Assembly: GCA_020634935.1 (NCBI GenBank)
Contig: JACKAT010000070.1
Span: 1-27,948 of the forward strand
DNA: 27,948 nucleotides
Source of the DNA: Anaerolineales bacterium
Lineage (GTDB): Bacteria; Chloroflexota; Anaerolineae; 4572-78; J111
Direction: 5' to 3'
Below are positions 16,002 through 23,772 of this stretch, piece by piece. The notes under the pieces were generated by a model. The model was not told the DNA's origin and searched no databases. It saw only the letters and a list, made by a program, of their open reading frames with translations. Position 1 is the first letter of the stretch, and every line of letters starts with the position of its first letter. The position numbers and the translations under genes are program-made.

Positions 16002-19000
16002 ATGGAAAACCAACATCCATCTGATAGGCCTGACCTCATTAAGACGATGGCCGGCTACGTCCCCTGGCTGATCACGCGCCGCATTGCCGTTGATCCCACG
16101 CCGATCGACCAACCCCGAACCGAACGGCTGCCGGCCGCGGTGCTATTTGCCGACATCTCCGGCTTCACCGCCTTAACCGAGCGGCTGGCCCAACAAGGCC
16201 CCGCCGGAGCCGAAGCGCTAACGCGCATTCTCAACGATTACTTCGGCCATCTAATCGATCTGATCGCCACGCACGGCGGTGATGTGGTCAAATTTGCCGG
16301 CGACGCCCTGATCGCCCTCTTTCCGGCCCTGGATGAGGCCGGCCAACCCCAGCCGGCGCGACTGGCGCAGGTGACTCGGCTGGCCGCACAATGCAGTGTG
16401 ACCGCCCAGCAGCATCTCAACAACTACCAGGCCACCGAAGGCATCCGGCTGTCGCTTAAACTGGCCATTGGCGCGGGCGAGGTCATCACCATGCATCTGG
16501 GCGGGGTCCTTGATCGCTGGGAATTTCTGGTCACCGGCGATCCACTGACGCAGGTAGGCCAGGCCGAGGGCTGCGCCCAGCCCGGCGACATTGTCATCTC
16601 GCCGGAAGCCTGGCCGCTGATGGCCGATGTGGCCGCCGGCCGAGCCGTAACCGCCGCCGCTTCAGGCCGAGTCATGCGTTTGACCGGTTTGCGCCAATTG
16701 ATCAGCCCGGTATCCCTGGCCGACGTGACTCTGTCCGCCGGGACGGCGGCGGCGCTGCGCTGTTACATTCCGGGGGCCATCCGGGCCAGGCTGGGGGCCA
16801 ACCAGAGCGGCTGGATTGCCGAACTGCGCCGGGTGACGGTGCTGTTTGTCAACCTGCCCGATTTGAATTACGCCATCGATCTGGCCCAGGCTCAACAAGT
16901 GATCCGCGACCTACAAGACGACCTCTACCGTTACGAAGGCAGCCTGAACAAGTTGAGCGTTGACGACAAAGGCGTCACCCTGGTGGCGGCCATGGGGTTG
17001 CCCCCGTTTGCCCACGAGGACGACGCCGATCGGGCCATCAAGGCCGCCCTGGCTATGCAGCGCACCCTCAGAACACGCGGGCTGCGCGGCGGCATCGGGA
17101 TCACAACCGGCCGGGCCTTTTGCGGCTCGGTCGGCAACGACCGGCGGCGCGAGTACACGATGATCGGCGACGTGGTCAATCTGTCGGCCCGGTTGATGCA
17201 GGCCGTGCTGAAGCAGGGCATCGACGATGATATTTTGTGCGACTCGGTCACCTATCGCGCCACGCGAGCTTCGGCGGCGTTGGAGTTGATGTTGGGCGTC
17301 GATCTGGATGACTCCGGCGGCGTTGGCGATGTCAATGATTTTGAGGAACTGCCGCCGATTACGGTCAAAGGTAAAAGCCAGCCCATCCCCATCTACCGCC
17401 CCATCGACCGGCAAACCACCGTCGTCGATATCGAAGCCTTCCACGCCGAAATGGTGGGCCGGGCCGCCGAACGGCAGTTGTTGGTGGAAAAGCTGAAGGC
17501 CGTTCTGCACGATGACGAGGGCAGTCTCATTATCATCGAAGGCGAAGCCGGCATCGGTAAATCGCGGCTGGTGGAGTTTGTGGTCAAGCAAACTCAGACG
17601 TTGGCCCTCAACTATTTGATTGGCGCCGGCAACGCGATAGAACGGACCACGCCTTACCACGCCTGGCGGCCCATCTTCAAGCAGCTTTTCAAGCTGGATA
17701 CCGACCTGGAGCCGGCGGCCAAACGCCGCCAGGTGCTGGCCCGGCTCGAAGCCGATTTCGATTCGGTGCGCGACCAGCTCCAACAACATATTAAAGCCGC
17801 CGACGCGGATGAGCTGTTGGGCGAAGGCAAAAACCTGACCGAAGCGCCGTCATGGCCGCAGTTGGCGCCGCTGCTTGACCCGGTGCTGCCGCTCGACTGG
17901 CCGGAAAGCGAGCTAACGGAGCAGATGACCGGTAAAGTGCGGGCCGACAACACCTTTGAACTGCTGAGCTTGCTGCTGCAACAGGTGGCCCACCAGGCCA
18001 ATGCCATCGAAGCGCCCTATGTTTTTGTGCTGGAAGATTGTCACTGGCTCGACTCGACTTCATGGCAGTTGGCTATGTTGGTGGCGCAGCGGGTGGAGCC
18101 GGTGGTGCTGGTGCTGGCCACGCGCCCGCTATCCCAATCCGCGCCGTCTGAATACCGGACCATCAACCAACTGCCAAGCACCATTCGCCTGGTGCTCGAT
18201 AATTTATCGCCGCAGGATGTCATCGCCCTTATTTGTCAACGGCTGGCCGTGGATTTGCTGCCGCCGGAACTGACCGAGTTGATTGTGGACAAGGCCCACG
18301 GCAATCCGTTTTTTAGCGAGGAACTGGTCTACGCGCTGCGGGATGCGGGCGTCATTCAGAGCCGCAACGGAACTTGCCACATTGCCGGCGACCTGGCCCA
18401 GGCCCAACTGCCCGATACGGTTCAGGGGGTTGTCACCAGCCGGATCGACCGGCTGACGCCCGCCCAACAGCTAACCTTGAAGGTGGCCAGCGTCATCGGG
18501 CGTATTTTCGAGTTCCAATTGCTGCATGATGTGCATCCCATCGAAGCCGACCGCGATGACCTGCCCGATCATCTGGACCGGCTGGAAGCTTTGGACATTA
18601 TGCTGATGGAAACGCCGGAGCCGGGTCTGGCCTACATCTTCAAACATATCATCACCCAGGAAGTGGCCTACGATCTAATGCTCTACGCCCAGCGGCAGGC
18701 GCTGCACCGGGCCGTGGCCCAATGGTGCGAAACCGTCTACGCCGGCGACCTCTCGCCGTACTATGGCCTGTTGGCCCACCACTGGCATCGCGCCGATCAG
18801 GCCGACCGCGCCATCGACTACCTGGAGAAGGCCGGCGAGGCGGCCCTGCACGATTACGCTAACGAAGAAGCCATCAAATTTTTTAGCCGGGCCATTGCCC
18901 TGGCCGACCAAGCTCAGACGGCGTCCGAGGGACAAAACGGCCGGCCCTCGGCTTTTCCCGCCACACGGCGGGGTCATTGGGAAATAAAATTGGGAGAAGC

Positions 19001-20537
19001 GTACGTCAATGCGGTTAGATTCAAGGAGGGGCAAATCCACCTTGAGCAGGGATTGGCCCTGCTGGGCTATCCGGCGCCCACGGGCAACTTTCAGCTTGGC
19101 CGGGGATTGATCGCCCAGCTCTGGCGACGACTCCGCTACAGCCTGCGCCTGCCCCAACGCCGGCTTAAGTCCGACCACCCCCGAACGGTCAATGGCATAA
19201 AGTTAAGCCCCCCCGCCCCCCCAGAGGGGGGAGAAAAAAGCCAAATCCCCCCCTCTGGGGGGCTAGGGGGGCCAGAGTCCGCCACTAACTTATCGCCATT
19301 GCCCCGGACCGTCTTGCTGGAAGCCGCGCGGGCTTATGAAGGCTTAACGGCCGTTTATTACTTTGCCAACAAACCGGTGACGATTCTGTTTGCGGCGCTG
19401 CTATCGCTCAACCTGGCCGAGACGGCCGGGCCATCGCCGGAGTTAGCGCGCGGCTACGCTTTGGTGGGGGTCATCATCGGCTTTGTGCCGATCCACCGGC
19501 TGGCCGAAGCCTACTGCCGCAAGGCCCTCAAGATGGCCAGGGCGCTCGATAACCTGTCGGCTCGGGCCTGGGTCTTTCTGCTGACCGGCATCTATCACGC
19601 CGGGGTGGGGCATTGGAGCCGCGCCCAAAACCTGCTGGAGCAAGTCATCGACATAGCCGAACGGCTGGGCGACCGCAGCCGCTGGGATGACGGCGTCGGC
19701 AACTTGGCCATGATTCATTTCTTCCGGGGTGATTTTGAGCGGTGCGACCGGCTGCATGCCGATGTCCTGGCTTCGGCGGAGCGCCGCCGCGACACCCACA
19801 ACCAGGCCTGGGCTATGCGTGGGAAAGTTTACGTTCACCTGCGGCGCGGCGAGTTCGACCCGGCGCTGGCGGCGCTGGATACCCTGCAATCGCTACTCCG
19901 GCAAGACCAGCAACTGGTCGATGAAGCCCTGACGATTGATCTACACGGCATGCTGGCCGTGGTTCATCTCCGCCGCGCGGAGATCGAGCCGGCGTTGGCC
20001 GCGGCTAAAACCGGCGCGGCCCTCATCGCCAAAGCCTCGCCCTCGTCGTTTCTATCGCTGCCGGGCTACGCCGGTATCGCCGAAACGTACTTGTCCTTAT
20101 GGGAGCGCGAGATGGTGGATCGACTGGGGTTTGAGATGCAGACGATTAATCTGTCTCAAATTCAAAAAGGGCGGATCAGAGGGTATAAATCGCCCTATAA
20201 AAACGCGGCCCGGCGAGCCTGCCGGGCGCTGCGGAAATACGCCAAAGTTTTCCCTATCGGCCAACCCCGGGCCAACCTGTGGCAGGGCCGGTTCGAGTGG
20301 CTGTCCGGTCGCCTACTGCTGGCGGGCGAGTTGTGGCGTCGAAGCCTGGCCCTGGCCGAGCAGTACCAAATGCCCTACGATCAAGGATTGGCCCATTACG
20401 AAATCGGCCGCCACCTCCCGCTGGACGATCCCATCCGCACCCAGCACCTCCTCCAAGCCGAGCGTCTTTTCCTCGACTTAGGCGCGACGTATGATTTTGA
20501 AAGAGTGAGAGAGGCGTTGGAGGAGAGTCAGGGGTAG
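16002..20537 (+). CDS. Soluble adenylyl cyclase-like protein: two class III cyclase domains, P-loop ATPase, TPR-like tail
   Basis: 1511 residues arranged like mammalian sAC (ADCY10). C1 (about 40-230) has both metal aspartates, Asp51 in FADISGFT and Asp101 in KFAGDALIALF. C2 (about 275-455) lost its own (FVNLPDLN) but keeps Lys323 (DDKG), Thr386 (REYTMIGD), Asn393 and Arg397 (VNLSARLM), positions that recognise ATP and stabilise the transition state. C1 and C2 should therefore build one cAMP-forming site. An AAA_16-type ATPase follows: Walker A GEAGIGKS (514-521) and Walker B-like VFVLEDCHWLD (Asp679). From about residue 900 there are helical TPR-like repeats. The residue aligned with the bicarbonate-binding arginine of sAC appears to be Gly186. 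A proline/glycine-rich insert at about 1066-1093 comes from a palindromic DNA repeat. The ATG is 2 bases after the DAC gene stop, so the genes are almost surely co-expressed. Confidence 0.9.
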   Translation: MENQHPSDRPDLIKTMAGYVPWLITRRIAVDPTPIDQPRTERLPAAVLFADISGFTALTERLAQQGPAGAEALTRILNDYFGHLIDLIATHGGDVVKFAGDALIALFPALDEAGQPQPARLAQVTRLAAQCSVTAQQHLNNYQATEGIRLSLKLAIGAGEVITMHLGGVLDRWEFLVTGDPLTQVGQAEGCAQPGDIVISPEAWPLMADVAAGRAVTAAASGRVMRLTGLRQLISPVSLADVTLSAGTAAALRCYIPGAIRARLGANQSGWIAELRRVTVLFVNLPDLNYAIDLAQAQQVIRDLQDDLYRYEGSLNKLSVDDKGVTLVAAMGLPPFAHEDDADRAIKAALAMQRTLRTRGLRGGIGITTGRAFCGSVGNDRRREYTMIGDVVNLSARLMQAVLKQGIDDDILCDSVTYRATRASAALELMLGVDLDDSGGVGDVNDFEELPPITVKGKSQPIPIYRPIDRQTTVVDIEAFHAEMVGRAAERQLLVEKLKAVLHDDEGSLIIIEGEAGIGKSRLVEFVVKQTQTLALNYLIGAGNAIERTTPYHAWRPIFKQLFKLDTDLEPAAKRRQVLARLEADFDSVRDQLQQHIKAADADELLGEGKNLTEAPSWPQLAPLLDPVLPLDWPESELTEQMTGKVRADNTFELLSLLLQQVAHQANAIEAPYVFVLEDCHWLDSTSWQLAMLVAQRVEPVVLVLATRPLSQSAPSEYRTINQLPSTIRLVLDNLSPQDVIALICQRLAVDLLPPELTELIVDKAHGNPFFSEELVYALRDAGVIQSRNGTCHIAGDLAQAQLPDTVQGVVTSRIDRLTPAQQLTLKVASVIGRIFEFQLLHDVHPIEADRDDLPDHLDRLEALDIMLMETPEPGLAYIFKHIITQEVAYDLMLYAQRQALHRAVAQWCETVYAGDLSPYYGLLAHHWHRADQADRAIDYLEKAGEAALHDYANEEAIKFFSRAIALADQAQTASEGQNGRPSAFPATRRGHWEIKLGEAYVNAVRFKEGQIHLEQGLALLGYPAPTGNFQLGRGLIAQLWRRLRYSLRLPQRRLKSDHPRTVNGIKLSPPAPPEGGEKSQIPPSGGLGGPESATNLSPLPRTVLLEAARAYEGLTAVYYFANKPVTILFAALLSLNLAETAGPSPELARGYALVGVIIGFVPIHRLAEAYCRKALKMARALDNLSARAWVFLLTGIYHAGVGHWSRAQNLLEQVIDIAERLGDRSRWDDGVGNLAMIHFFRGDFERCDRLHADVLASAERRRDTHNQAWAMRGKVYVHLRRGEFDPALAALDTLQSLLRQDQQLVDEALTIDLHGMLAVVHLRRAEIEPALAAAKTGAALIAKASPSSFLSLPGYAGIAETYLSLWEREMVDRLGFEMQTINLSQIQKGRIRGYKSPYKNAARRACRALRKYAKVFPIGQPRANLWQGRFEWLSGRLLLAGELWRRSLALAEQYQMPYDQGLAHYEIGRHLPLDDPIRTQHLLQAERLFLDLGATYDFERVREALEESQG
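19203..19277. repeat. C/G-run palindromic element inside the cyclase coding sequence
   Basis: Two arms dominated by ccccccagagggggg and cccccctctgggggg, joined by an A-rich spacer, form a strong hairpin within the open frame. It encodes low-complexity peptide (LSPPAPPEGGEKSQIPPSGG) without interrupting translation. The composition is unlike the surrounding gene. It resembles dispersed intergenic palindromes in style and seems to have inserted in frame between helical repeats, a tolerant site. Confidence 0.7.
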
Positions 20538-20603
20538 GGGGACAAGACCAAACCATATCTCCTCAACTTCATCGTTCATCATTCCCCTTCATCCCTCATT
20601 ATT

Positions 20604-20938
20604 CGTAACGTGACAGCGCCGACCAAAAATAGCACACGGATTCGACGGATCATACGGATTAGCACGGATAAATTTTTAGAAGAAAAAAATCCGTGTAAAT
20701 CCGTTCTATCTGTGCGATCCGTGTTCCGTCTTATAGCACACGGATTCGGCGGATCACACGGATTAACACGGATAAATTTCATAAAAAATAAAGAAAAAAA
20801 TCCGCGTAAATCTGTTCTATCTGTGTTGTCCGTGTTCCAGCTAATATCACACGGATTAACACGGATAAATTTTTAGAAGAAAAAAAATCTGTGTAGATCT
20901 GTGCTATCCGTCAAATCCGTGTGCCATATCACAGCACG
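20604..20938. repeat. Left half of the ACGGAT hairpin array (about three units)
   Basis: Three units of about 90-105 bp lie head to tail (about 20631-20730, 20731-20842, 20847-20935). Each has a left arm with acggat repeated roughly every 9-10 bases, an A-rich centre (aaatttttagaagaaaaaa) and a right arm with atccgt/atctgt words complementary to the left. The leftmost flank cgtaacgtgacagcgcc resembles that of the solo copy at 4940. The array starts about 67 bases after the cyclase stop and leads directly into the GxxExxY gene. Confidence 0.85.
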
Positions 20939-20974
20939 CAGTTTTAACGGATCGCAGGATGTGTAGGGGTGTTG

Positions 20975-21358
20975 ATGCCAATGTTACACAAAGACCTGAC
21001 TGAGAAAATTCTTCAAGCCTTCTACGTTGTGTACAATTCACTGGGTTATGGTTTTCTGGAAAAGGTTTACGAGAACGCCTTACAACTCGAATTGCAGGAG
21101 ATGGGCCTGCAGGCCGTAACCCAACAGAAGGTTATCGTTCGCTATCGAGGCCAGCCAGTGGGCGACTATATTGCCGATATAATCGTCAATGATACGGTGG
21201 TCATTGAGTTGAAAGCGGCCGTGTCTCTGCAAGAGGAACACCGCGCTCAATTGCTTAACTACCTCAAGGCCACCGATAAAGAAATTGGCTTGCTGTTGAA
21301 CTTTGGTAAAAAACCTGAATTCAAACGCCTCATTTACACTAATGACCGGAAAGAGTAG
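20975..21358 (+). CDS. GxxExxY family protein (PD-(D/E)XK nuclease-like)
   Basis: About 128 residues. The family-naming motif is visible in LGYGFLEKVYENAL (G-F-L-E-K-V-Y). Downstream come the core strands VRYRGQPVGDYIADIIV and VVIELKAAVSLQEEHRAQLLNYLKAT. The D...ExK arrangement (Asp in DYIAD, ELK) is that of PD-(D/E)XK nuclease folds, and the end GLLLNFGKKPEFKRLIY is characteristic. The biochemical role of the family is not firmly known to me; DNA cleavage is inferred from the fold. The ATG at 20975 is preferred because aggggt at 20965-20970 gives good spacing; ATG 20981 is also possible. The gene sits between two sets of the same hairpin repeats with no other gene, suggesting that it travels with them. 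Confidence 0.88.
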   Translation: MPMLHKDLTEKILQAFYVVYNSLGYGFLEKVYENALQLELQEMGLQAVTQQKVIVRYRGQPVGDYIADIIVNDTVVIELKAAVSLQEEHRAQLLNYLKATDKEIGLLLNFGKKPEFKRLIYTNDRKE

Positions 21359-21360
21359 TC

Positions 21361-21720
21361 CACAGCGGTGTTCCGCCAACAATAGCCCACGGATGCGACG
21401 GATTATACGGTTCAACGCGGATAAAGATTAAGATAAAAAAAATTTCGTGTAAATCCGTTTTATCTGTGCCATCCGTGTGCCATATCATAGCACACGGATT
21501 CGACGGATCATACGGATCAACACGGATAAATTTTTAGAAGAAAAAATCTGTGTAAATCCGTTCTATCTGTGTCATCCGTGTGCCATCTTATAGCACACGG
21601 ATTCGACGGATCATACGGATCAACACGGATAAAATAAATTTAGATCGGTGAAAATCCGTTTGATCCGTTTGATCCGTGTCCTATAATTTTCGCGGGTGAC
21701 GCAAATTTGCCGCACCAACG
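21361..21720. repeat. Right half of the ACGGAT hairpin array (about three units)
   Basis: Directly after the GxxExxY stop come three more units (about 21385-21485, 21489-21590, 21594-21680) with the same arm words and A-rich centre. The last unit and its flank (ctataattttcgcgggtgac, then gcaaatttgccgcacc) match the solo copy at 5038-5093 almost base for base. The array ends about 6 bases from the stop codon of the minus-strand gene at 21727. Confidence 0.85.
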
Positions 21721-21726
21721 ACATAC

Positions 21727-22530
21727 CTAGCTGCTTGACCCGTTACCATCAACCGCCGCATCGGCGGCGCCGTTGGTCGAGGCGGTGTCGGCGGGGGAGT
21801 CGGGGGCAGCTTCTTCGTCCGTGTCTTTAGCGGTGGATGATTTGCGCTTCAGAGTCACATCGTAGCCCCAGTTTTGCAGTTGGGTGGTGGGCTTGAAATA
21901 GTAGTCAACGCCCAACAGATGGATACCCGCTCCCTGGAGACACTCGCATAATTCGAAGGTCAACGCTTTGATGGCCTCGAAACTGTTTTCTTTCTGCGTT
22001 TGCCCGGTTTGATAGGCCAGGGTATTAGCGGTGAGCATATCTCGCAGTTCGATGGCTTGAGCCAACTTGGGCACGCGAAAGCGCTCCTTTTCCGGCTGGC
22101 TCTCTTCTTTGGCAATGTAAGCGTTCAGTAGGGCCAATCGCTCTGGCGCGTCTTGCGGTCGCAGGACGTTGCGCGTTTTGGCTTTCATTTTGAAACCCCA
22201 ATGCGTCGCTTCCGAGGGGTCATCTTCATACTTGGCGGTGACCGATTTCCACATTTTGTTGATCATGGTCACGGCTTTTTTATTGAGCTGTTTGAGTTTG
22301 TCGGAGGCAATGACGCGCTGGCGTTCGGCTTCGGTATTTTCGCTGTAGGCCGCGTTGAGCCGGTCCAGCAGACTGGCCATGCGAGGGGTAAGCGGGGTTT
22401 GCTGCTTGGGCGGCCGCGTTTGCTCATAGGCCAAAAAGGTTTTGGTCTGGGCAAATATCTCCGGCCGCTGATCCGGTTTGAGAAAGTTGATTTGATAGGG
22501 ACTACGTGGATCGGAATGCCTGATAGTCAT
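21727..22530 (-). CDS. Unknown protein with disordered acidic/Ser-Ala tail
   Basis: A 267-residue protein I do not recognise. Residues 1-45 are polar (SDPRSPYQINFLKPDQRPEI). Residues 48-220 look helical and charged, with stretches such as LLDRLNAAYSENTEAERQRV, KKAVTMINKMWKSVTAKYED and ALTFELCECLQGAGIHLLGV. The last 40 residues are low-complexity Asp/Ala/Ser/Gly and probably disordered. There is no signal peptide or membrane helix and no catalytic motif. The helical core could be a four-helix-type structural or scaffold protein, but this is only an impression. The ATG is preceded by gaaacgagg in the sense direction, an acceptable ribosome-binding site. Codon use matches the region. The hairpin array abuts its 3' end. 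Confidence 0.7.
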   Translation of the reverse strand: MTIRHSDPRSPYQINFLKPDQRPEIFAQTKTFLAYEQTRPPKQQTPLTPRMASLLDRLNAAYSENTEAERQRVIASDKLKQLNKKAVTMINKMWKSVTAKYEDDPSEATHWGFKMKAKTRNVLRPQDAPERLALLNAYIAKEESQPEKERFRVPKLAQAIELRDMLTANTLAYQTGQTQKENSFEAIKALTFELCECLQGAGIHLLGVDYYFKPTTQLQNWGYDVTLKRKSSTAKDTDEEAAPDSPADTASTNGAADAAVDGNGSSS

Positions 22531-22665
22531 CGGAATTTACCTCGTTTCAAGAATGGTGATTGATGTTGAGCGTTAAGGTTATTAACTTTAAGATCAAGTG
22601 TAACCACTTTTGACGAATATGTCTAGTTGAGCGAAAAAAATTTGAAAAAGTTAGGGTGACGATGC

Positions 22666-22770
22666 AGCACCCACCAGGTGACTGGCACTTTTACTCAAAG
22701 AGAGAACGCTGCGGGGAATAAACCAGAGCAATTACAGCGATAAAGTGCCGGTCACCGGCATAAATGGGTG
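22666..22770. repeat. Inverted repeat ggtgactggcactttt / aaagtgccggtcacc
   Basis: caggtgactggcactttta (22675-22693) pairs with taaagtgccggtcaccgg (22741-22758) with about one mismatch, and flanking gcaccca / tgggtgg words extend the stem. It lies upstream of the minus-strand gene start and before the 42-bp array. It looks like a dispersed palindromic element, unrelated in sequence to the ACGGAT family. Confidence 0.65.
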
Positions 22771-22799
22771 GTAATAATTGGAAAAATTAAGACCACCTT

Positions 22800-23430
22800 T
22801 CGCTTCCAACAATCCGGTCCAATTTTTCCAACGAAAGTTATAACAAACGGCCAACTTTTCAAATTATTTCCAATAAATGGATATCGAATCATAATTTTTT
22901 CAAATTATTTCCGAAAAAGATATACCTAAACGCGAGTCCCCTCGCAACGATCCGTCTTTCGATATACCAAAACGCGATCCGGTGCAATTTTTCCAACGAA
23001 AGCTATAACGTCAGCCAATTCTTTCAAATTATTTCCAATAAACATGTATCGAATCGCCATCCCGTCCAATTTTTCCAACGAAAGTTATAACAAACGGCCA
23101 ACTTTTCAAATTATTTTTAAAAAAGATGTATCGAATCGGGAGTCGCTCCGCAGAGATCCGAAAAAAGGTATACCAAAATTGGAATCTGTGGAAAATTTTT
23201 GGAAAAAGTTATATCTGAAAGGGGATCGCTCGAAAAAAGTTCGGCAAAAGTTATATCGAAAGCGGAATCTTTTTGAAGGGGATGGGCAAAAGCTATATCA
23301 AAAAGGGACTCGCTCCGCAGAGATCCGAAAAAAGATGTATCGAAAAGGGAGTCGGTCGGAAAAAGTTCGCAAAAAGTTGTATCGAAAGCCGAATCTTGGG
23401 GAAAGGTTCGGCAAAAGTTGCATCTGAAGC
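22800..23430. repeat. Degenerate tandem array with 41-42 bp period (about 15 units)
   Basis: A core resembling AAAG-TTATATCGAA recurs at about 22839, 22881, 22921, 22963, 23004, 23045, 23086, 23127, 23169, 23210, 23252, 23294, 23336, 23378 and 23419, a regular spacing of 41-42 bp. Units alternate between sub-types, giving higher-order repeats: 22817-22869 and 23064-23116 are identical over 53 bp. Spacing is near four helical turns, and each unit holds A- or T-tracts, so the DNA may be curved. The region is AT-rich compared with its neighbours. There are no unique spacers of CRISPR type. Confidence 0.85.
23044..23427 (+). other. Open frame of 14-residue repeats within the tandem array (doubtful gene)
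   Basis: From ATG 23044 a 127-codon frame reads through the array. Because the period is 42 bp, it repeats a basic 14-residue unit such as KMYRKGSRSEKVRK and KLYQKGTRSAEIRK. The opposite strand is also open over much of the same stretch, with its own repeat (DSLFDTSFFGSL-type). No ribosome-binding site or domain is evident, and the first third is not repetitive at protein level. The frame is most simply a by-product of the DNA period. A small basic nucleic-acid-binding repeat peptide is the alternative. Confidence 0.25.
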
Positions 23431-23498
23431 GGCGTACTGGAGCGATAAAGCTGGCTTTGTCATTCACGGTCGGGTCAAAGTAAACTTTGACACTCCAG
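23421..23498. repeat. Hairpin module at the end of the array, shared with 25563-25613
   Basis: The sequence starting atctgaag, then tggagcga(t/c)aaagct, then ctttgtcattcacg, occurs here and again near 25563-25613. In this copy ctggag (near 23438) and ctccag (near 23492) bracket internal stems, including tcaaag / ctttga. It directly follows the last unit of the 42-bp array, so it may be the array's terminal module. Confidence 0.55.
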
Positions 23499-23556
23499 AC
23501 TGCTATTTTCAAGGGAGTCCGACAGACCTTACAGGACGACAGCGAGAATGAAAATG

Positions 23557-23586
23557 CTGTAGGACAAACTTAAGTTTGTCCTACAG
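23557..23586. repeat. Perfect 30-bp palindrome
   Basis: ctgtaggacaaactt followed immediately by its exact reverse complement aagtttgtcctacag. The stem has no loop in DNA form and would extrude as a cruciform or fold as a tight RNA hairpin. It lies in the 343-bp gene-free gap before the thermonuclease gene. Its words resemble the hairpin at 4416-4436. Confidence 0.8.
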
Positions 23587-23772
23587 GTCTTATTTTCAGA
23601 GGAGGCGCTCACAAGTTTTTCGGCTTAGGCTGTATTGAACAGAGCAAGCTAAAAACTTTACTGGTTACATAGAGCCGTATCGATAACAATTCTAACCAGT
23701 TTCATATATTCTATATCTCTGATTTTAATTCTGTTTAGCTACAATAAGGTGGTAGATACAGGTAGGTTTACG

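Noticed and set aside
16911..17789. Long minus-strand open frame (292 codons) opposite the cyclase gene
   Set aside because: It lies wholly antisense to the well-supported C2/ATPase coding region, its translation has no recognisable domain, and long antisense frames are expected in GC-rich genes.
20610..20876. Small plus-strand gene in the hairpin array
   Set aside because: The frame merely translates the repeat units (NPCKSVLSVRSVF-like) and reflects DNA repetition.
22800..23430. CRISPR array
   Set aside because: Repeats are continuous and degenerate with a 41-42 bp period; there are no unique spacers between conserved repeats and no cas genes nearby.
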